Origin: Corydoras sp. C115
Taxonomy: Eukaryota > Chordata > Actinopteri > Siluriformes > Callichthyidae
Direction: 5' to 3'
Length of the DNA stretch: 64,000 nucleotides
Assembly (NCBI GenBank): GCA_019802505.1
Contig: JAFMOC010000170.1
Coordinates: 502,501 to 566,500, forward strand
Positions 43,421 through 55,300 of the stretch are shown here, piece by piece; position 1 is the first letter of the stretch, and each line of letters opens with the position of its first letter. The notes beneath the pieces were generated by a model. It saw only the letters and a list, made by a program, of their open reading frames with translations, made no database searches and was not told the origin of the DNA. The position numbers and the translations under genes were made by a program.

Positions 43421-45438
43421 TCCCAAACCAAGAATGAAATAAGAGTGAAGAGTCGAGCAGACGTCGGGACCGAGTTCAGATCTGAAAGCAGTGAATCTTA
43501 GTGTTTATACTGCAGTTATCTTTCTGACAAACTATGACGTCATTTGGGAGTGTTTGGCCCCTTAGGAGCTCAGTGTGGGAAATGGGAACTCTTTCAGTCT
43601 GTGTTTGTCTTTCCCTCTCTCTCTCTCTCGCTTTCTCTCTCTCTGTCCTGTAATTCTGTCTCCCGCTGCCATTATTTCTCAAAATACTTTTGTTTTATTG
43701 AAACAAACCTGTTGCTCTTGGACTCCGGATCTGTGATTCAGTCTGATTATCACAGTCGTATAAAGTCAGACCTGGTCCTGAACTTCAGGGTTGTTTGGTT
43801 GTTTGTCCACCGTGTCCCATGTCCATGCCGAAATGTCCCTCGTCACTGATAAAGTCAGCGTTCCGTGAGGTTCACGGTTTAGAGTCCGTGAACTGGTCTG
43901 ACCGAACGTTCATCGAACTTAGCTCAGACGCTGGAACCTTCTCGGTGAGGTTAGAACAAACAGTCATGCGTTTATTTGCTCACACAAAACCATTTCATTA
44001 GAAACATAAAGGACATTTAGAGCGGACGATAAACACGGCACGGAAAATATTTAGAACGGGCAGATAAAGAAGACGACGTGATCATTACAGGACATTCATT
44101 TGGTGGTCAGGAGTTCATCCTCAGTGAGCTGCATGCTCCTCGTTCTGTTTCAGATCTTCATCATCTTCATCTTTATGTTTATTTAACGTGAGCGTCTGAA
44201 CGCTCCACCACCAAACTTCACTGTGGATTCAATTATTCAGACTTATATTCAGACTCAGACTTAACCCCAGAATCAGATTCAGACTCAGATTCAACCCCAG
44301 ACTCAGACTCAGACTAAACCTCAGATTCAGACTCAGATTCAGATTAGTCTCAGGCTCAGGCTCAGGCTCCTGCAGCGATGTGTTCAGGAGGTTCTTCAGT
44401 TTGGGTGTGTCTAACTGCAGGCTTCTTTAAATCCGGGAAGCAGAATGAGACAATGGGCCCCGACTGTAAGTGCTTCCTGACATGAATGTCCTCAGCAGGT
44501 GTGAAAGCTGCACAGCCTCACCGCGCTGTCTGAATCTACATGGATTTCACCTGCTTCATCCAAACAGACCGGTAAATCAGGACGATCCGACCCCACGTCC
44601 TGACACAGCGCCATCGAAAACAACTGTCTTACATCAACACATGTTCATACGACGTGATGGCTTTGGATTAGACTCACTTCAGCCTCCGCCTCCGCCTCAC
44701 CTGGCACCCCTGTGGGCGTGGTAGCCTATAGCGTGGCCCTGTTTTGCAACTGATCCAAGATGCAAAGCCAGACTTAGTCAAACTTGGCAGGACATAACTC
44801 ACGGCTATTCAATTTCAAACTAATGATTTTAAAACAGAACGAGGTGCAAATGAATCCTGAAAACTGTACGTGGTGCATTAAAATAATTATCTCCTTCACC
44901 GAGACACAATCTTACAATAACATCCAGCGAACATACCAAATCTCCACAATGTTGCCCTGTTGCTCTCATTTCATTTAATTGTAGACTTGCGAACCAATAG
45001 AAAGGTTTCTTATGTTGTTAAAATTAAAAGACCACTGGAGAACTTTAAGAGGAACTCTAGAGGAACCTCTTTATTGGTGTGCGGAAGCTGCAAGCTGAGG
45101 AACCTTGGTCCGCACTAAAAAGTTTTCTCAGAGCCCTTAATGAGTTAAAAACGTATAAAGAACCTTATAAAGTTCCTCTTGCGGCTTCAGCAGTACGCTG
45201 TTTCAGAATAGTTCCTGCAGTTTCATTTGCCCTCCGTCTGGATTTATTTACTTGCCAACGAATCCACTTATGATTGTTTCTGTTATTAGACTTAAATTAG
45301 TTTAATCTAATCTCTGAATGTTTTTGTTGTCCTCTCGCTCCTGCTCTGTGTTTAAAGGTTTGTCTTTATTCTCGGGACACTTTGCCTCCTTTGTCTCATC
45401 TCTGTTATTGATTCATTTTGCAGAACAGGGTGTAAAGT

Positions 45439-45769
45439 GGAGCGGCACGGTGGCTTAGTGGTCAGCACGTTCTCCTCTCAGCGCTAGGGATTCCCGGTTC
45501 GAATCCCCATCTGGGTGGAGTTTCCATGTTCTCCCCGTGTCCACGTGGGTTTCCTCCGGGTTCTTCGGTTTCCTCCCACAGTCCAAAAACATGGATCAAG
45601 TCAATTGTGTTCTCCAAATTGCCCCATATAGAGTGTGTCTGTGTGGGTGAGTGTGTGCCCAGCGATAGATTGGCGTCCTGTTCTGGGTGTATCTGCCCAG
45701 TGCCCGAAACGTTCTCTCCTGGATGGGCATGGGGAACCCCCCCCACCTGGATGGGCATGGGGAAAATGT
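45439..45769 (+). mobile_element. DANA/Mermaid-like SINE just upstream of CpG-rich exon
   Basis: The head, core and body are intact. The tail is replaced after the poly-C run by a second copy of ACCTGGATGGGCATGGGGAA. Confidence 0.88.
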
Positions 45770-45919
45770 AGACCCGGAGCCTCCTCTGTGGAATGAAGGA
45801 GTTAATTTGGCTGCCGAAGCGAACAGGACCTGATTTTCTTGGATCCTGCGCTTTGGGCATGCGGCTGTGATTGTGCAAACGCAGCTGGCTCAGCTTTGTG
45901 TGGGAGTGAGAAAACTGAG

Positions 45920-45922
45920 AAA

Positions 45923-45956
<34 letters not shown>

Positions 45957-46155
45957 AGAAACGAACCCGTCTGCATGGGGTGAGAGCGCAGGCTTCGGGA
46001 GCGCGAGCCCGGGCGCGCAGGCTTTGTCCGCGTGCGGAACCCGAGAGCGCGAGCGTGGAACACGAACCCTCCGGCGGATCCGAGTTCGGGGTTCGGTTCT
46101 CACAGCCCCGGTGGGCAGGATGATGGCTCGGACAGCGCAGCGCCACCAGGAGGTA
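45920..46155 (+). promoter_or_regulatory. CpG-rich candidate promoter and first exon of dennd2b
   Basis: A CpG-dense stretch (for example GGAGCGCGAGCCCGGGCGCG) preceded by an (AG)n run ends in a good donor (CACCAGGAG then GTAAATC at 46153). Its only ATG (46121) opens a short frame that does not join in frame with the coding exon at 52336, so I treat it as non-coding. Assignment to dennd2b is inferred from position and strand. Confidence 0.35.
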
Positions 46156-46256
46156 AATCAAAGCCCCCGCGTTCTGTAACCCCTGAACGGGTCCGCGGGT
46201 CGGGGCTGCGTTACGCGGCGGCTGGCACGAACCCGCGGTCGGTCCAAAGCGTTTTA

Positions 46257-46257
<1 letters not shown>

Positions 46258-46293
<36 letters not shown>
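46258..46293. repeat. (GT)n microsatellite
   Basis: An uninterrupted GT array. A second one lies at 46437-46466. Confidence 0.9.
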
Positions 46294-46295
<2 letters not shown>

Positions 46296-46433
46296 AGTGT
46301 TCTGCTGTCAGAGGAAAATATTCTGAAACTCTGTGAACTTTGTCAACTTCAGGATTCGAAGTCAGAATCGGATCAGTTTGGGTTTGTAGACAGTTTGCAG
46401 CCTTTAAAACATTTTTTTTGCCTTGTGTGTATG

Positions 46434-46470
<37 letters not shown>

Positions 46471-46884
46471 AGAGAGGGGGGGCGTTCTGCACAAAACGCA
46501 ACAGATGCGAGACAATCTGGGATTATAGTTTTTTTTCGTTTTGGACTCAAACGAACCTTTAAAGGAGCTTCACGAGTTTGAAACTTTGGAGGAAACATCA
46601 TTCTAAACACTTACAGCAACACGAAGAACCTCGTTAAGTGTTAGAACCTTTAACTTAAGGTTCCAAAAGTTCTTAAGCATTTAGAGAATGTGTCCCAGTT
46701 TTGACCTGAGGGAACCTCTGAAGGTTCAGCGTGGGCCTCGGGAAATCTCCTTAAACCTAAAACATGCTGAAATAACTGCTTTAGAACCAGCTTTATGGAT
46801 TCAAATGATTTAAAGGCGAAACTACTTATAGAAACTACGCTGGTTGACATGCGGCCCTGGTTCTGATCTGGAGAGCCATAGATT

Positions 46885-47005
46885 AGATTAGATGAGATTA
46901 GATTAGATTAGATTAGATTCAACTTTATTGTCATTGTGCAAAGTACAATTACAGGGCCAATGAAATGTAGTTAGCATCTAATCAGAAGTGCAATATATAG
47001 ATTAT
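46885..47005 (+). repeat. Dispersed fish repeat (GATTA)n + TTTATTGTCATTGTGCAAAG
   Basis: GATTA units lead into TTCAACTTTATTGTCATTGT and CAATGAAATGTAGTTAGCAT, a motif common in fish interspersed repeats. A scrap with ACTTTATTGTAATTTATTG lies at 54137-54162. Confidence 0.5.
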
Positions 47006-48092
47006 TTACATAAAGTGCATTAATAACAGTGACCGGTGCATTTAGAGGTGAACCATATAAACCCAACCTGCAGGATGAGTTGGTGTGGGTACAGGTTTTG
47101 TAAGGTTTTGTACTGGTTTTTGGTGTTTAACACCCACAGTGATTTTTTTTTGTGAAATGAATGAAATTATTTTTTGTATTTTTTTTGTTGTTTTCCGTCA
47201 TTTTTTTTTTGCGTGTTGTCGTGTTAGCGCCTCGCGTCGTTGGCTTGTGCGGCGAATCTACCGCCTGCCCGCTGAGTTGGACTGGCACTGCAGCTGCAGT
47301 CCCTTTCCCCCCTTGAACTTTCTGAACAGACTATCTTTTGTGCCGATGGAAACAATGACCTTCGCTTCTGATTGGCTCAGACCGTCAGCTCGAACATGGG
47401 AGGCCTTCTGTTCTGCCTCTGGCACTTCAGGATTAGGAGAACAGAGGAGTCGGACACATCCAGCCATGTGTTCTGCTCTTGATTCAACTGGTGCATATCT
47501 GAGAACCTCCTCGGTTTGTTTTGGATTAGTTCGGTTCTTGTTCTAATGAATTTGTAGGGTTTTTTTTGTTTTTTATTCATCGGTTCTGCCCTCCGGGAAG
47601 CGGAATGACGTGGAGCCGCAGAGATTTATCACAATAAATAAATAAATGTCTGCGCGCCGGCGTCGTGTTTTGACCTGAACTGACGGTGGTGCCAGGTGGA
47701 GGTGGATGCTCGTCATTGTACGTTCAGGAGTTAATAATAAGAACAGGTGATGACAGGCTTTTTGGAAATGAAAGCATGACCTCGAGGTTGCACTCGATTG
47801 GCTTTATGGAGCAGGTAGGTTAAGACGTGTCGGATCAGGTCCTGAGCTAAAAATCATCAGACCTGTTTCCCAGGAGTCTGGGAGATCAGACGTGCTTTGC
47901 TGACCTGTGGACTGCAGAGCAAACCAAAGTTCTGGTTCTCTGTCGCTGCAGCCGCCACCTTCTAAAAACACAACATCATTTCATAGACTTCATATTTTAA
48001 ACCTGTGTTTGGGGTCAGAGCCCAGGGTCGGGCACCGGAGAGGGGAGGGTTAAGGGCCCTGCCTAACTCTGGTGGACTCTAGTTTTTGTTAT

Positions 48093-48260
48093 TGATGTGA
48101 CCCAATTCAGTTATGGATGTGAGTAATTTTCGTTATGGATGTGACTCGTCTGTGTTATGGATGTGACTCGTCTGTGTTATGGATGTGACTCGTCTGTGTT
48201 ATGGATGTGACTCGTCTGTGTTATGGATATGACTCCTTTCTGTTATGGATGTGATTTTTT
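48093..48260. repeat. 22-bp tandem repeat GTTATGGATGTGACTCGTCTGT
   Basis: About seven units. The central four are nearly identical and the flanking units are diverged. Confidence 0.85.
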
Positions 48261-49301
48261 TAATGCTTTTTAAATCACAGGTGTAAAAGATTTCAGGTTT
48301 TGTTAAAAGTTAAAGTTCCGAAGTCAAACGCGAAACAACTGTAAACAGCTGAAGGTCGGAGAGGAAATGGAATGACGATGGCTTGACGAATTGGTTCCAT
48401 CTGGTGCCTTGGAATTCCGGGAGAGAGGAACGGTGAGGACCGTGCGAGTGTCCAGCTGCTGCGAGCGGCGACATCCAAAAAAAAAAAATTCACAGGAAAA
48501 GATCCTCAGCATCAGAGGAACCTCAGAGTCCATCTCAGTTCTGGGTCTCTGACAGCGTCCCCCCCCCCTGTACGCACCTCAGTCTGTGAAACCTGATGAG
48601 CAGCGTGTGATATGGGACGTGTCTGGAGCGTATTTATGCTGTAATGCGAGTCCCGATGCTGCGCTCGCACCCTGAGCTCTCAGAGACGGGCAGGACAGAC
48701 GGCGAGACGAGTGGCCTACACGAGACAGGACGTCTCAGGTTCATATGAGCATACGTCCAGGGTCTGGAGTTAAAGGGTATGTCTCTCGATCTGAATGTTT
48801 CAGAGTCTTCGAGCCTGTAATTAGAACTCCAACTCTGACCGGCGCACTAATGGAACCTCTGATTCAGAAGTGCGTCTGGATCCGGAGCAGGTTCCACCTC
48901 GTTAGTAATGCGTCCTTCATAACGAGGTGACGTTGGGATGCCGTGATCAGCCACCTGAAGATGAAACATCTGTCTCCGCCCATGCCACCGCCTTGCATTC
49001 CACGGCGCGCTCGGCGAGATAATGTTTGTTTGAGCTGCTGATAGAAAGTTTACTCTTCAACCCGCTTCGGCTCAAGGACGCGGCCGACTGCGAGGTTCTC
49101 TTCACGAACGTCAGGAGTACGTCGGCGGCGCCGCAGCTCCCCCAACAGCTCTCTGCTTATTCCTTAAATCTGATTGGCTGAGCCGTTGGTCCAGCCGTGA
49201 CATCACTGACTATACCACACACACGCATTCCTATCGATGCCTGATATACAATAATTTTTGACGTTATTTTAAATAATAAAGTCCAGATTCATATAAACAG
49301 C

Positions 49302-49661
49302 AGGTGGCACTGTGGCTTAGTGGTTTAGCATGTTCTCCTCTCAGCCCTAAGGATCCCGGATCGAAGCCCAATCTGGGTGGAGTTTGCATGTTCTCCCTGT
49401 GTCTGCGTGGGTTTCTTCCAGGTTCTCCGGTTTCCTCCCACAGTCCAAAAACATGGATTCAAGGAAAATTAAATGCTCTAAATTGCCCCATATAGAGTGT
49501 GTCTGTGTGAGTGAGTGTGTGTCCAGTGATAAATTGGTGTCGTGTATCTGCCCGGCGCCTCAAACGTTCTCTGCTGGATGGGCATGGAGAACTCCCCCCA
49601 CACACACACACGACCCTAATGGAGGATAAAGTGGAAGATGATAAATTAATGAATAATTAAT
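49302..49661 (+). mobile_element. DANA/Mermaid-like SINE nested in older element
   Basis: It is flanked by TATAAACAGC at 49292-49301 and 49662-49671. Full length from head (AGGTGGCACTGTGGCTTAG) to tail (GATAAAGTGGAAGATGATAA). Confidence 0.85.
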
Positions 49662-49889
49662 TATAAACAGCGAGCCAATTCCCAATCAGCACTAAACCTG
49701 TTACAGATGTTTTTTTATAAACTGTGTTCTGTAATTTGCTTGATGGTTAGAGAAAAAACAGAATCCTGTTACTCAGCAATCAGAGTTCACTTTAAAAAGC
49801 GGACTAGATTATGTCGCAGATTAGTAACGATTTTGCTTTCAATAAACGCATTTTGCTTTTTTTTTATGATAGTGTGTTTGTAAGTGTTT

Positions 49890-50045
49890 TATTAAAGCAT
49901 TCAGACACGCGAGGTTGTGTATTATTGTGAATAAATCACGTAAAGAGGTGGAACCGTTCTCCGCTTCCCGTCGGGACTGATAACACCTCCTTATCGTGAT
50001 TTATTCTGAATAATTCACGACCTGGCGTGTTTTATTGCTTTAATA
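49890..50045. repeat. Inverted repeat, about 51-bp arms
   Basis: The arm at 49890-49940 (TATTAAAGCATTCAGACACG ... AATAAATCACG) is the imperfect reverse complement of 49995-50045 (CGTGATTTATTCTGAATAAT ... GCTTTAATA). The loop is about 54 bp. It marks the right end of the split dispersed element. Confidence 0.8.
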
Positions 50046-50819
50046 ATCAGCGTTCTGTTCGTCTGTGAAGCAGCAGATCCCGCAGTGCTGAGCGTTCCTC
50101 GCTTCTGGGTGCAGTTCCTGCTCTTCCTGTTGATCTGTATCTGACAGGAGGGATTGTTCTGCACATTTCTGACAGGCCGCTTCGTTTACACCCTTTATTT
50201 CACTAACGACCGATTTTCCTGACTGCGCTCGTTTAATCTGTATATCTGACGAGCTTCAGATGGGTTCCGGTGTCAGATGTTTTGAGCGGAACCCTGTTCG
50301 CACTCTTTTACGAGTTCCTGACTCGAGTTAATGACACAGTGGAGTCACCGGCGTTGGTCCCGAGGAGCTTGGCGGGCGGCTGGTTCTGATGTTCCGCTCC
50401 GAGCTGCGGCGGAACCCGAACACGTCGGGGAACGTCGTCACGAGCCGAGTCCTCTATGTGCAGCTGAGACCGGTTCCACGGTTCTGATCAGGCTTTCCAT
50501 GAGGTTGTGGAGAGAGTCCATTCTCCGGAGGAACATGTGACTCGGTCTGGGTTCCAGGTGTGGAGTCAGGTGGAGTCGGGGGGGCAGTCAGGGTTCTGTG
50601 GGTGTAATTTGATGATTTGTTCTGTATATTCCTGAGAACAGTCATCTGTGTTGTTGCAGCTGTTTGTCTGTCAGCCGCAGGTTTGTTGGTGGAACAAGTT
50701 CCATCTAAAGTTCTTTGAAGTTTCAGTAAATGGGTGGTTTTTATTTTCGGAGCTGATGTTTTATCTGTTATTACAGACGCTGCCGTCTCTCAATTTAGAA
50801 CCTTTAGTGACGGTTCCAT

Positions 50820-50970
50820 CAGGTGCTGCAGGTCATGTGATGATGCTGCAGAGTATGTGATGATGTTACAGATTGTGTGATGGTGCTACAGGTCATATGA
50901 TGGTGTTACAGGTCATATGATGGTGTTACAGGTCATGTGATGGTGCTGCAGATTATGTGATGGTGGTACA
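50820..50970. repeat. Tandem repeat of GTGATGGTGCTACAGGTCAT-like units
   Basis: About seven imperfect 21-bp units. Confidence 0.8.
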
Positions 50971-51407
50971 TTTCTGTAGAGTTTTCTTTCTTCATGTAAA
51001 TAAGCTCATTTTTGTGAGATTGAAAAGGCCTGTGAGGATTGAGATGTTATGAAAGGAACCAGTGCAGAAATGTGGTCTGGAACCAGAACAGAACCGACGC
51101 TTGGCTTAAAGCGCAGATAGCTTCACGTTGTCATGCTCTGAAAAAGGAAATGGCTGTCTGAGGAATGCGTGGTCTGAGTTTACAGGACATTGGGTTCTGT
51201 GTCCCGCTGCTTCAGCCAGCGATGTGATGTAAACAACAGAATCCAGCTGGAGATGAATGATTAGTGATTATTGATTAGTGATCAGCTCCCTCTGACCTCA
51301 TTAACTAAACTCTAAAGACCATCATCATCATCATCAGAACCTCAGAACTACGAGCTTGGGGTTTTATTATGATTGCTGTATGGTTTCAGACAGAACCTCT
51401 GGATCTT

Positions 51408-51702
51408 CCATCCATTCATTATCTTACGCTTTATCCTCTACTAGGGTCACGGGGGGGGGGGGGCGCCAATCTATCCAGATACACCCAGGACAGGACGCCA
51501 ATCTATCGCTGGGCACATACTCACTCACTCACTCTATATGGGGCAATTTGGAGAATTCAATTGACCTTGATCCATGTTTTTGGACTGTGGGAGGAAACAG
51601 GTCACGGGGAGAACATGGAAGCTCCACCCAGATGTAGATTCGAACCGGGAATCCCTAGTGCTGAGAGGAGAACATGCTAAACACTAAGCCACCGTGCCGC
51701 CC
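51408..51702 (-). mobile_element. DANA/Mermaid-like SINE with perfect 12-bp target duplication
   Basis: It is flanked by CCTCTGGATCTT at 51396-51407 and 51703-51714. The core has an internal deletion. Confidence 0.9.
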
Positions 51703-52335
51703 CCTCTGGATCTTGAGTATCTTTATTACGTGAATAAAGGTTCTCGCGGTTCATGTTACAAAGAGTTCTGAAAGTCCCCCAGAACCCCGGGCCCTCGGTT
51801 GGAGGTGTTCTGTGGCGGTCCGGTTTTTGAGTTGGTGCTGTCGATGTGCAGTGGCTCTCTGGTGGTTCTCCGGGTCTTGATTGGAGAACACAAACAGCGC
51901 CTAATGTGCTTACAAAGCATTTCTGTGAGTTAATTCTGGCCTCTCTGTTTAAACACCGCTCTGGTTTGTAGGCCACATTTGCTGCCAGCAGGGTTCCGTG
52001 GATTTGTTCTGGAGTGGTACTTGGCCCAACTGTGTATTTGCACACTGCACGTCGGTTCCTCCCGTCACCAGAGAACTTCATCTGTCTTTTCTCACTCTCT
52101 TTAATTCACGCTGCCGCCCTGCAGTTTAAATGCTCTTCAGAAGATCACCAGAAGTTCTTCTGATGGTTCTAGATTCCAGATTGTAAACCGAGGCTTTTAA
52201 TCAGCCCTGCTGCGATTCACGAGAGCAGTAGATCTCAGAATGTTCTGTATGTACTGTATCTCTATCCTCAGAACCTCCACTGAGTGGCTTTACCTCCAAA
52301 CGTTCATCGGTTCTGATGGTTCTTTCTCTTTTTAG

Positions 52336-55300
52336 GGTGGGCGGTTCAGGGGTGGAGATGACTGCCAACAAGAGCGCCAAGGCTGCGTCTAAAGCGGGAG
52401 CGGCTAAGAACCAGCAGGACACCCGCGACCAGTGAGTTCCTGCCGCACACTGACCGTGGAACACTGACAAGAACGTTGTGTTTTGATTTTTGTGGTTAAC
52501 GTTACGCTCGCTCTGCCAAATACCTCGTAAATGTGATTCTGAGTGTGTGCACGACCCGATCCAAACCCGGAACCGACCCGCAGGACCCCCATAGAGCGGG
52601 TTCTGCACTGACACTGACGTGGTGGTGCAGGGGCGCTGACGGGTTTCAAACATCCTCGTGTTTGTGGAGGCCGAACTGAGACAAGGTCCGTTAGCTCCTG
52701 GTTTGACGTAAATTCTTTGATGTGAGTTTGAGGCGGTTGCTTCTTAAAGTACTAAAGAGGAAATGAGGAACGAGCCTCACAGATAAAGACAAAGAGACTG
52801 ACGTTCTGCCAGAGTCCCAGAGGTTTTAGAAACGAGGTCCTGTATGCTCTATGCCTGTATGTGTCTGATATACAGAACATGGACAGAGGGGTGGAGACAC
52901 AGACGGATGGAGACACTGAAAGATGGAGACATGGAAGGTTGGAGAGCCTTAAGGATGGAGACACAAAGGGATGGATACAGAGAAGGATGGAGACACAGAT
53001 GGGTGGAGAAATTGAGAGATGAAGACTATGAAGGTTGGAGACATGGAGGGTTGGAGACACAAAGGGATGGAGACAGAGAATAAGTTTGGAGACTCAGAGG
53101 AATGAAAACCCACAGGAATGGAGACAGAGAAGGATGGAGACACGAAGGGATGGAAACCCAGTAGGATGGAGACAGAGAATGACAACAAGATGGAGACACA
53201 AAGAGATGTAGAACCAACAGAATGGAGGCACGGAATGATGTAGACTCAGGAGGACGGAGACGGAAGAAGAACATCTGTGAGGTCCGAGAGAACCTGGCCT
53301 CTTACTTTGTGTTTGGGACAGTTAGGTTCTACATCCAGCTTCATGCCATGTCTTTATGGACCATGAAGAACTTCATCCGTCCAGTTGAATGATGGGAAAT
53401 TATAACTATAACCATGAAACTAAATAAACGAGGTATTTAATGTTCTAGACGTCGTTTAATAGTCTCCTGCAGGGTCTCAACCGCGGTGCGGTTCCACTTG
53501 TTCTCAGCAGAAGGCCGGTGATCGTGAGGTGTTGTCCCAACCTGCACCACCGATCAGACCGTTGGCGTCGTCCCAGCTCGGGCGTGTTGTTTTAACTCGG
53601 CTGTGACATCAGATCTGACTCTCAGGTTTAATAACGTACGAGCCGAGTCAAGCCCCGCTTCCTGGAACCTCACGAGCGGAGCTTCAGGAGATTTCAGGAC
53701 AAGCGAGAATGCAGTCGCGTCGTTTCTCAGGCGGGAATGAGGTCACCGTCGTCCTTAATCCCTTCGAGGCTGTGGAGAGCAGTGGGAGTGACGAGGCGGG
53801 ACGGTCGGGTTCTCCATCTGGAGGAACGTGGGGGGGTGAGATGTTCTGGTGAAGGTGAGCTCCTTCTGCTTGTGTGGGTTCCGGATCGTTTTCGTTGCGT
53901 GGAGTTAAACTCGCGTTCTATTGGTCCGTGTTTGCTTTGGATCTCCGTTCTCGGCAGAGTCGCGTCGGTTGGCGGCGGCGTTCTCCACTGATTGCCTGAC
54001 GAGGCTCAGGTTGCTTATTTTTCTGATCTCGTCTCCAAAAACGTCTCCTTCCTCCACTTTGGTTCCACCACCGTGGTTTTCAGAGAACTGCAGATCGACT
54101 TGAAGGCGGAACGAGAACGTTTTTCAAGGATTCAAGAACTTTATTGTAATTTATTGTAATTCACTAATGTTCCGCGACGTTCCCGCTCGAGATTCTGACT
54201 GGTCTTGCGCTCGTTCTTTTGTTCCAGGTGCCGGTCTTTGTCCCCACCTTCCATCGTTGCTTCTGTCAAAGGACCGACCCATGAGCCTGAGAGTGGCACC
54301 CCGCAACTGAGACACGCCCAGAGTGACGCTCAGAGGAACCAGAGTGTGAGGACCACCGGCCTGCACCCCGGGTCCAGGTTCTCTGTTGACTTTGACTCCT
54401 CGGGTCAGCTGACCAAGGCCAGGAGCATCGGATGTCTGGACAAGAGGCTTAGCATCTACAAGCCGCCACCTGGTGAAGAACCCAAGGAGGACCGAGTGCA
54501 CGGGGACCCTCCGGCGGGTGATGCGGCGTTCCCCGGAGCTCTCAGCAGGAGCACCCTGTCGTTAGCGTCCTCCAGCAAGCACGGCCACAGTCGCACCCTG
54601 TCCCTTGGCCGTCACTGCGTCGGTCCCACGTCGGCCGCAATCCGGAGGAAGATATCGGAATGGGAGTGCCGGAATGTGGCCCTGCCGAGGATGAGTCTCT
54701 GCTTGGACAAGAGGCCCGGTGGGGGAAGTGAAGGTTGCCCCAGCCTCTTGTCCTCCCCTTGCAGCGAGAAGACCTTTGACTTTAAGGGAATACGAAGGAT
54801 GAGCACCGCGTTTTCCGAATGCTCCTATCCGGAGACGGAGGAGGACGAAGGGACCTCGGATAGGGAGTGTCCTGGATGGTTTCAGAAAAAAGATGGACAG
54901 AGGAGAACATCTAAGACCGAGGTACCGGGACTTGTCCGGCGTGGTCTGTATCCACACAGGGAGAAGTCCGCCGTCCTCAACCGGATACAGAAGATCGAAC
55001 AAGCCTTGAAAGAAAGTCCGTCGTCGGCTCCTCCGCAGTATCTTAGCAACTGCTATGGGCTGGACTCACGGCAAAAGGCCTCCCACAGGACAGAGGACTT
55101 GGGCAGCACCTGTGGAAGTAAACGCAGCAGCATATGCTCCATCGCTACGGAACCGGACACTTACCTGGCGTCCGAAAGACTTACCAAGTTACGACAGAGG
55201 TACAGCGTGGCCTCCAATACCTCGGACATGCCGGACCACGAACCGGCGCATGAGCCTTCCGGTACACCCGTCAACCCTCTCCCTAAACCCAGGCGCACAT

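Larger units (their letters stand above)
39660..45438. other. Gene-free spacer downstream of tmem9b
   Basis: It contains the tmem9b 3' UTR, a poly-T run (40072-40091), a degenerate SINE, Tc1-like debris, a LINE-tail-like repeat and AG/CT-rich simple sequence (43611-43645; CAGACT units at 44240-44370). I found no exon resembling ASCL3 or AKIP1, which lie near here in mammals. Confidence 0.45.
49160..50045. repeat. Interspersed element, copy 2, split by a nested SINE
   Basis: The left part (CTGATTGGCTGAGCC, CTGATATACAATAAT) and right part (GCGAGGTTGTGTATTATT) correspond to the copy at 7688-8290. The SINE at 49302-49661 separates them. Confidence 0.55.
46294..52335. other. Large 5' intron or upstream region of dennd2b
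   Basis: There is no coding exon I can support. It contains microsatellites, two tandem repeats (48093-48260; 50820-50970), the dispersed element split by a SINE (49160-50045) and a SINE with target duplication (51408-51702). Stretches near 48.6-49.1 kb are unique and GC-balanced. Confidence 0.4.

Noticed and set aside
47085..47546. 153-codon open frame, + strand
   Set aside because: Low-complexity hydrophobic start from poly-T, no recognisable domain, no splice context and no conserved motif.
48093..48260. CRISPR-like array
   Set aside because: Units are directly adjacent without spacers. It is a eukaryotic tandem repeat.
52844..53274. Ser/Pro/Val-rich and Trp/Arg-rich frames
   Set aside because: They are products of the GGATGGAGACACAGA minisatellite in both strands.
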